Origin: Kiritimatiellales bacterium
GTDB lineage: Bacteria > Verrucomicrobiota > Kiritimatiellia > Kiritimatiellales > Pontiellaceae
Length of the DNA stretch: 18,208 nucleotides
Direction of reading: 5' to 3'
Assembly: GCA_030630445.1 (NCBI GenBank)
Contig: DAOVNC010000014.1
Span: forward strand, 1 to 18,208
The notes under the pieces are model-generated. The model was not told where the DNA came from, made no database searches, and saw nothing but the letters and a program-made list of their open reading frames with translations. Shown piece after piece: positions 13,520-18,208 of the stretch. Made by a program: the position numbers and the translations under genes. Each line of letters begins with the position of its first letter. The first letter of the stretch is position 1.

Positions 13520-14623
13520 GTGGAAAAAGCCCGTGTGAAAAAGGTAAAGCGCGCAGTCGCCGCCAAGTTGCTGCCATGGTTTTTGAAAAATAGGCGTTCT
13601 ATGCCGTGGCGTGCCAACCGAACTCCGTACCGCGTTTGGATTTCCGAGCTGATGCTGCAGCAGACGCGCGTTGATCAGGTGATCCCATACTTCAATCGCT
13701 TCATGAAACGGTTCCCGTCGATGAAGTCGCTCGCGGCGGCCTCGCAGGAGGACGTGCTCAAGCAATGGGAAGGCCTCGGCTACTATTCCCGCGCCCGCAA
13801 TCTCCACAAGGCCGCGCAGATCATCTCTTGCAACCACAAGGGCCGCTTTCCGAAAACCGCCGAGGAAATTCTGGAATTGCCGGGTGTCGGAACCTATACC
13901 GCCGCCGCCATCGGGTCGCTCGCCTTCAATCTCGATCTAGCCGTGCTCGACGGCAACGTCATCCGCGTGCTCTCCCGCCTCTTCGCCTATGCGAAGGATA
14001 CTCGATCCGCCGCCGCCAAAAAGGAACTCCAGCAACTCGCCGACGACCTGCTCGTGAAGGGCGATGCCGGCAACTTTAACGAAGCCATGATGGAACTGGG
14101 CGCAACCGTCTGCCTGCCGAAAAATCCGCAGTGTGGTGATTGCCCGATGTCCGGTGTCTGCCTCGGTCATGCGTCTGGCCGACCCGCCGACTATCCCGTC
14201 AAGGCTCCGAAGAAAAAGGTGCCGCACATTATCGTCGGCGCGGCGGTCGTTACCAACCGCAAGGGCGAGGTTCTCATTGCCCAGCGTCGCAACGAAGACA
14301 TGCTCGGCGGCCTATGGGAATTTCCCGGCGGCAAGCAGGAAACCGGCGAAACCATCCAGCAGTGCATTGTCCGCGAACTGAAGGAAGAGCTTGGAGTCAA
14401 CATCGAGGTGGGCGACTTCCTCGTTACCGTCCGGCATGCCTATAGCCATTTTACGATGCAGATGCATACCTACTTTGCCAAGATCAAGTCGGGTCGTCCC
14501 CGCCCGATCGAATGCCAAGACTATCGCTGGGTTGAAATTTCCTCGCTTCGGGAGTTTCCATATTCCAAGGCCGACCTGTATATTATCGATGAATTGGAAC
14601 AACGGAATTGTCCGGAAAAATAA
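13520..14623 (+). CDS. mutY: Adenine DNA glycosylase MutY with intact C-terminal Nudix box
   Basis: MutY removes adenine mispaired with 8-oxoguanine in base excision repair. The 367-aa protein has the HhH-GPD core with catalytic Glu43 (SELMLQQT), the hairpin LPGVGTYTAAAIG (120-132) and catalytic Asp144 (VLDGNV). The 4Fe-4S cluster cysteines are 198, 205, 208 and 214 (Cx6Cx2Cx5C). The C-terminal MutT-like domain (about 235-360) keeps YSHF (308-311), matching the FSH loop that reads 8-oxoG. Unusually, it has a complete Nudix box at 271-293 (GX5EX7REUXEEXGU), whereas the well-studied MutY C-terminal domains have lost these catalytic residues. The start is GTG 13520, with GGGAGG upstream; the nearby ATG is out of frame. 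It heads a same-strand cluster with ridA, apbE, the LysM gene and ogt. Confidence 0.96.
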   Translation: MEKARVKKVKRAVAAKLLPWFLKNRRSMPWRANRTPYRVWISELMLQQTRVDQVIPYFNRFMKRFPSMKSLAAASQEDVLKQWEGLGYYSRARNLHKAAQIISCNHKGRFPKTAEEILELPGVGTYTAAAIGSLAFNLDLAVLDGNVIRVLSRLFAYAKDTRSAAAKKELQQLADDLLVKGDAGNFNEAMMELGATVCLPKNPQCGDCPMSGVCLGHASGRPADYPVKAPKKKVPHIIVGAAVVTNRKGEVLIAQRRNEDMLGGLWEFPGGKQETGETIQQCIVRELKEELGVNIEVGDFLVTVRHAYSHFTMQMHTYFAKIKSGRPRPIECQDYRWVEISSLREFPYSKADLYIIDELEQRNCPEK

Positions 14624-14659
14624 TCATTTTATCGAATCCTTTGGAAAGGAGAACACACC

Positions 14660-15040
14660 ATGAAACACATCATTAATACAGAAAACGCACCGGCACCGAT
14701 CGGACCCTATAACCAAGCCGTCAAAAGCGGGCACCTGCTCTACACCTCGGGCCAGATTCCGATCGATCCCGCAACGGGGGAGATGGTTGCTGGCGGTGTC
14801 CGCGAGCAGTCCATACAGGTCATGGAAAACCTAAAAAGCGTTTTGGAGGCGTCGGGCAGCACGCTCGACGATGTCATCAAAACCACCGTCTTCCTCGCGG
14901 ATATGGCCGACTTTGCGGTAATGAACACCGTCTATGCCGAGTTTTTTGGCGAGGAAAACGCCCCGGCGCGCTCGACCGTGCAGGTGGCAGGCCTGCCGAA
15001 AGGCTCATTGGTTGAAATCGAGTTGGTGGCCAAGGTCTGA
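14660..15040 (+). CDS. ridA: RidA family enamine/imine deaminase
   Basis: RidA (YjgF/YER057c/UK114) hydrolyses reactive 2-aminoacrylate and related enamines produced by PLP enzymes, protecting those enzymes. The 126-aa size is standard for the trimeric family. Conserved elements are visible: APIGPYNQA (12-20) with Tyr17, the LYTSGQIPID segment (27-36), and the signature APARSTVQVAGLPKGSLVEI (101-120), which includes the carboxylate-binding Arg104 and Glu119. AAAGGAG lies eight bases before ATG. It follows mutY by 36 bases, and its TGA overlaps the apbE ATG by one base, so the two genes are probably translationally coupled. Confidence 0.96.
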   Translation: MKHIINTENAPAPIGPYNQAVKSGHLLYTSGQIPIDPATGEMVAGGVREQSIQVMENLKSVLEASGSTLDDVIKTTVFLADMADFAVMNTVYAEFFGEENAPARSTVQVAGLPKGSLVEIELVAKV

Positions 15041-16263
15041 TGCCGGGCAACATGGTTATCCGTACCTTGATCAGCCTAGCTCTCGTTCTCGTGCTCGGTG
15101 TCGGAGGATTTTTTCGTTGGCAGCAGGTCGAGCACCCGGTTTTCGTCCAGAAGCCGTTCGAGAAAGCTACTGGCATCCAACTCGCCGGCAAGTTAACACG
15201 GCGCGAGCTTAACAAGTTGCCTCATACGTTTCGCGATAGCTGGGTGGACGTCGAGCTGCCTCTTGATCGGTGGGATGCGGATATTACCCTTTCCCATTTA
15301 TCAATGTGGGGAGAAACAATGGGCACCGCGTACAGCGTAACGCTGTCCGGTCCGGTGGCGGCATCTCGTTTGGGCGCTGTTGTGCAATCCATTGAGAACC
15401 AGTTGACAGAAATTAGCCGCCAGATGTCGACGTGGGAGCCGGACAGCGAAATTTCGCGCTTCAACCATTCGGATTCAACCGGGCCGTTTCAGGCATCGAA
15501 AGAATTCACCGCTGTGGTTCGGCGGGCTCTGGAGCTAAGCGATTCCACGGACGGCGCGTTCGATCCCACCCTGCAGCCGCTGCTCAACCTGTGGGGCTTT
15601 GGGAGCGAGGGCGAAGATCAGAAGGTTCCATCCAATGACGAGATTATCGCAGCCCAAACCCATGTGGGATGGCGGAAGGTTGCAGCGGATGATTCTTCCG
15701 GCCTTCGGAAAAACTCGCCAGGGTTGTCGCTCGACCTTGGCGCAATGGCCAAGGGCTACGGTGTGGATGCCCTCGCGGGGATTCTTGATGAAGCGGGCTA
15801 TGAAAACTGGTTTGTCGAAATCGGCGGCGAAGTGGTGGTGAAGGGGTTCAATCCCGACGGTGTTCCATGGCGCATTGGCATCCAATACCCGACGACGAAC
15901 CCTATGGAGACCGGTCGCCTGCAAGGCATCGTCAATCTGACCCGGGGGGCCACGGCAACTTCGGGCGACTACCGCAACTATCGCGTGCAGGATGGCGTGC
16001 TCTATTCCCATATCCTCGATCCGCGCTCTGGCCGTGCCGTACTTTCGGATACCGCCAGCGTGACGGTCGTTGCTCCAAGTTGCATGGATGCCGACGGCAT
16101 GGCCACGGCGCTGTTTGTGATGGGCGCGGAGGAGGGGCTGGCGTGGGTGGAAGGGCGCCCGGAGGTGGAGGCCATGTTCCTTGTGCGCGGTGATGGCGGT
16201 GAAATATTTGAAAAATTTAGTTCGGGGTTCGTGGCTTCCACAGGCTATATTTCCGAGCAATGA
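15040..16263 (+). CDS. apbE: FAD:protein FMN transferase (ApbE), membrane-anchored
   Basis: ApbE attaches FMN to Ser/Thr of target flavoproteins outside the cytoplasm, using FAD and Mg2+. In this 407-aa protein the family landmarks are GTAYSV (95-100), MSTWEPDSEISRFN (129-142), DGAFDPTLQPLLNLWGFG (171-188), LDLGAMAKGYGVD (231-243), VEIGGEV (259-265), ATSGDYRNY (306-314), YSHILDPRSG (322-331) and the metal-binding DADGMATAL (350-358). An N-terminal segment (about 7-24) is hydrophobic without a lipobox cysteine, so it is probably membrane-anchored rather than a lipoprotein. An extra ~65 residues between this and the domain are unrecognised. Its ATG overlaps the ridA stop (TGATG). No obvious target such as NqrB/C, RnfD/G or an FMN-binding-domain protein is encoded nearby. 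Confidence 0.95.
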   Translation: MPGNMVIRTLISLALVLVLGVGGFFRWQQVEHPVFVQKPFEKATGIQLAGKLTRRELNKLPHTFRDSWVDVELPLDRWDADITLSHLSMWGETMGTAYSVTLSGPVAASRLGAVVQSIENQLTEISRQMSTWEPDSEISRFNHSDSTGPFQASKEFTAVVRRALELSDSTDGAFDPTLQPLLNLWGFGSEGEDQKVPSNDEIIAAQTHVGWRKVAADDSSGLRKNSPGLSLDLGAMAKGYGVDALAGILDEAGYENWFVEIGGEVVVKGFNPDGVPWRIGIQYPTTNPMETGRLQGIVNLTRGATATSGDYRNYRVQDGVLYSHILDPRSGRAVLSDTASVTVVAPSCMDADGMATALFVMGAEEGLAWVEGRPEVEAMFLVRGDGGEIFEKFSSGFVASTGYISEQ

Positions 16264-16279
16264 ACCCCGATAAAAAAGG

Positions 16280-17020
16280 ATGAAAAAGCCCATGCGATCT
16301 ATCTATCTTCCGCTCTGTATTGCCACCTTGATGCTCTGTGGCTGTGACAAGGACACTAAAGGCCTCGATGAAAAAGAGGAACGCAATCCGCTGGTCAAGC
16401 AGGGGCAATCCTATATGGAGATCAATGATTACGCCAAGGCTGAGACCGCCTTCAAGCAAGCCATCGAGAACAAGCCGAACATGGCGCGCCCCTGTCTGGA
16501 TCTCGCCATAATCTACCACCAGTACAAACCCGACTATGTCAGCGCGATCTTCTACTATAAACGCTACCTCGAACTCCGCCCCGACTCGGAGAAGACGGAA
16601 TTCATCAACGAACAGATTAAGAAGGTTCAAATTGCCTTGGCCAACGCCATTCTGACCCAGTCGGGCGCCGTGCAGGCCATGCAGGATCTCAAGCAGCTGC
16701 AACAGGAAAATGCCGAGTTGAAGCGTCAACTAGCCGCGCTGCGCAGATCCGCACCCGCCACATCCACACCCATAACAGCAACACAACCCAAGCCGGGGTT
16801 GCAAAAGACCGTCACGGAAACGGTTCCAAAGTCCGCGATGCCGGCCAGTCAGGCGACGCACAAGATCTACACCGTGGTTGCCGGTGACAACCTTACGAAG
16901 ATCGCCAATAAATTCTACGGAAACGACGACTACGAGGCGATCTACCAAGCCAACAAGGATCGCATGAAAAGCCCCGGCGACCTGCGGGTGGGCCAAACCC
17001 TCGTGATTCCAAACCCGTAG
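16280..17020 (+). CDS. TPR and LysM domain lipoprotein
   Basis: The 246-aa product begins with a lipoprotein signal peptide; the lipobox LCGC makes Cys22 the likely acylated residue. A TPR-like region (about 38-103, YAKAETAFKQAIENKP then a second helical pair) follows. Next come a short coiled coil (about 128-156, AMQDLKQLQQENAELKRQL), a Pro/Thr-rich linker, and a C-terminal LysM domain (196-244, YTVVAGDNLTKIANKFYG...LRVGQTLVIP) that binds peptidoglycan. It is probably a periplasmic outer-membrane lipoprotein that tethers to the cell wall and recruits a partner through its TPRs. The layout resembles YbgF/CpoB-like factors, but LysM replaces the usual ending. It starts 16 bases after apbE; AAAAAAGG directly abuts the first ATG, so ATG 16292 is a possible alternative start. 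Confidence 0.85.
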   Translation: MKKPMRSIYLPLCIATLMLCGCDKDTKGLDEKEERNPLVKQGQSYMEINDYAKAETAFKQAIENKPNMARPCLDLAIIYHQYKPDYVSAIFYYKRYLELRPDSEKTEFINEQIKKVQIALANAILTQSGAVQAMQDLKQLQQENAELKRQLAALRRSAPATSTPITATQPKPGLQKTVTETVPKSAMPASQATHKIYTVVAGDNLTKIANKFYGNDDYEAIYQANKDRMKSPGDLRVGQTLVIPNP

Positions 17021-17035
17021 ATGGATCTTTAGATC

Positions 17036-17047
17036 GGTTCCGGAACC
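17036..17047. repeat. 12-bp perfect palindrome abutting the ogt start codon
   Basis: GGTTCCGGAACC is its own reverse complement and ends on the base before the ATG of ogt. No separate Shine-Dalgarno sequence is visible. It could be a small operator or simply chance. Confidence 0.4.
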
Positions 17048-17503
17048 ATGGAAATCGAAACCACATGGGGAAGTATCGTTGTTGAATTGCTCGACGGCAA
17101 GGTGGCTGGTTGCACGCTTCCCTTTTTGTCTACCCAGCCTGACCAGCCTTTTTCCATTGCGAACGGGGGTGACGATCCTGTTTCAGCATTCGTTGCCGCC
17201 GTCTTTTCCGGAAAGAATGCAAGGCTTCCGGCCTTGGCGGAGCTGAAAGGCACCGGTTTCCAGCAGCAGGTTTGGCGCGAGATTGCAAAAATTCCGTCGG
17301 GCCAAATAAAAACCTATGGCGAACTGGCTGCTGCAATCGGCAGCCCTAAGGCTGCACGCGCCGTCGGCTCGGCCTGCGGACGCAACCCTGTCCCGCTTTT
17401 CATACCCTGCCATCGCGTAAAAGGCGCAAATGCGCAACTTGGAGGATTCTCCGCCGGACTGCCGTGGAAAAGGCTGCTTCTTGAAGTGGAGGATGCAACG
17501 TAG
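17048..17503 (+). CDS. ogt: Methylated-DNA--protein-cysteine S-methyltransferase (Ogt type)
   Basis: This suicide repair protein transfers alkyl groups from O6-alkylguanine (or O4-alkylthymine) in DNA to its own cysteine. The active-site motif IPCHRV is at 119-124, with acceptor Cys121. The DNA-binding helix-turn-helix includes KAARAVGSACGRNP (101-114), with the finger arginine Arg104. TYGELAAAIG (89-98) and GGFSAGLPWKRLLLE (132-146) are also typical. At 151 aa it is slightly shorter than E. coli Ogt, with a reduced N-terminal domain. It is the last gene of the cluster, 27 bases after the LysM gene; its stop overlaps the base of the downstream palindrome. The start rests on alignment with family length because no ribosome binding site is clear. 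Confidence 0.95.
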   Translation: MEIETTWGSIVVELLDGKVAGCTLPFLSTQPDQPFSIANGGDDPVSAFVAAVFSGKNARLPALAELKGTGFQQQVWREIAKIPSGQIKTYGELAAAIGSPKAARAVGSACGRNPVPLFIPCHRVKGANAQLGGFSAGLPWKRLLLEVEDAT

Positions 17504-17547
17504 AACGAGCGTCTCGCTCGTTTAAGCAAGCGGGACGCTTACTCTAC
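17500..17547. terminator. Bidirectional structured terminator / GTCTCG palindrome
   Basis: Two alternative folds are possible. One is a perfect 8-bp hairpin AACGAGCG/TCT/CGCTCGTT (17504-17522). The other is a longer structure pairing AGCGTCTCGCT (17508-17518) with AGCGGGACGCT (17529-17539), one T-G, closed by GTAGA (17500-17504) with TCTAC (17543-17547). It lies between the convergent ogt and leucine-rich repeat genes and probably ends both transcripts. The inner hairpin has the same GTAG lead and TCT loop as the structure at 5640-5662. Confidence 0.6.
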
Positions 17548-17553
17548 ATTTAT

Positions 17554-18208
17554 CTACTTCTCAACCCGGAGGCGCAGGAATCGATGGGGGGCTGTTGTAT
17601 CGATGCTGGTGGTGACCTCGTTGTTTCCATCCAAATCGGAAAACGTTATGCCGGTATCCGTCCACGTTTCCAGATCTTCGCTGGTTTCCACGGTATAGGT
17701 AATTCCCGGACTAGCCGCATGGTAGGTCATGTTCATTGTATCCGGGGCGAGCACCGCTTTGGGTAGGCTGTCCGAAAGATCGAGGGCCGGATCCAGATTC
17801 AAGGCATAGGCCGTCAGGAGGAGCACTCCGTCCCCGTTCACATCCTGCTCAAGGTTGGTAGAGATGGGGTCCAATCCATTATCCATAAACCATGAGGTGG
17901 CCGGATAACCCTGCCAAGTCGGAGAGGTGAATCCGGTGTTGCTGGATAGATAGTGGATCGTGAAATCCTCAGCTGTTCTATCGAATACACTGAATCCGAA
18001 AGTTGTGGGAGCATCGCCATGGAAAGTTACGTTCCTCAACTGTTCGCATCCTATGAACGCAAAATTACCGATGTTGGTGATGCTAGACGGGATCGAAATA
18101 TTGGTTAGGGAAGTGCATTGGCCGAACATCGCACGGCCGATGCTGGTGATGCTAGACGGGATCGAAATGTTGGTTAGGGAGCTGCAACGGTCGAACACTT
18201 CGTCGCCG
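17554..18208 (-). CDS. BspA-type leucine-rich repeat protein, 5' end beyond window
   Basis: This gene is read right to left and enters from the right edge, so the N-terminus is missing. The frame continues in-frame past GTG 18198 (residues GDE precede VFDRCSSL), so that codon is not the true start. The visible part has LRR_5/BspA-type repeats of 23 residues (FxxCxSLTNISIPSSITxIGxxAF), encoded by 69-base units nearly identical in DNA. They are followed by a degenerate repeat and a C-terminal region of ~115 residues containing DVNGDGVLLLTAYALNLDP and a beta domain with TYTVETSEDLETWTDTG. This ending resembles the YTL..CTNL...WTN ending of the two beta-helix proteins. Such proteins are usually surface-exposed. 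It converges on ogt, 50 bases away. Confidence 0.88.
   Translation of the reverse strand, partial: GDEVFDRCSSLTNISIPSSITSIGRAMFGQCTSLTNISIPSSITNIGNFAFIGCEQLRNVTFHGDAPTTFGFSVFDRTAEDFTIHYLSSNTGFTSPTWQGYPATSWFMDNGLDPISTNLEQDVNGDGVLLLTAYALNLDPALDLSDSLPKAVLAPDTMNMTYHAASPGITYTVETSEDLETWTDTGITFSDLDGNNEVTTSIDTTAPHRFLRLRVEK

Noticed and set aside
14660..17503. A defence or toxin system within the mutY-ogt cluster
   Set aside because: Every gene there belongs to a known housekeeping family, with no nuclease, effector or immunity component.

Overview
The window looks like a chromosomal segment of a Gram-negative bacterium of the PVC superphylum, most likely Kiritimatiellota or a close relative such as Lentisphaerota (inference). 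The reasons are the two large secreted Gly-rich parallel beta-helix proteins with DLDG...VDMGAYE module ends, a BspA-type leucine-rich repeat protein with an NGDG...AYALNLDP C-terminal region, and secreted esterases beside ordinary housekeeping genes. No marker gene allows a firm placement.

Left part (1-2497). A single intact gene, a class II Fic (AMPylase-type) enzyme at 635-1681, sits in otherwise gene-poor, remnant-like DNA. Four copies of an AAATGGGGTA-type motif, two in each orientation, overlap its probable promoter. A 16-bp direct repeat lies on both sides of the gene. At 2086-2150 there is a decayed 3' half of a tRNA-Ser(GCU), from anticodon loop to CCA, with no 5' half. This is what the distal attachment site of an integrated element looks like, so I read the left part as the right-hand end of an old genomic island and the rest as core chromosome.

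Central part (2498-12487). Two adjacent paralogous secreted beta-helix proteins (1035 and 874 aa) are followed by a secreted SGNH hydrolase, a hairpin-rich spacer, a ferritin-like protein with an incomplete metal site, a secreted alpha/beta hydrolase, and a CorC/HlyC-type CBS membrane protein. The exported adhesin-like and esterase genes suggest surface attachment and processing of acylated polymers, but no substrate can be read from the sequence.

Right part (12488-18208). After an unrecognised secreted protein and a strong terminator comes a compact same-strand cluster: mutY (with a complete Nudix box), ridA, apbE (overlapping ridA by one base), a TPR-LysM lipoprotein gene and ogt. It ends in a structured terminator shared with the convergent leucine-rich repeat gene, whose 5' end is cut by the window edge. 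mutY and ogt both act on DNA base damage; the others concern enamine detoxification, protein flavinylation and envelope structure.

I found no CRISPR array, complete insertion sequence, rRNA or intact tRNA. The most interesting signals are the tRNA-Ser remnant with the Fic gene, the Fic operator cluster, the nested dyad structures at 9445-9563, and the complete Nudix motif in MutY.
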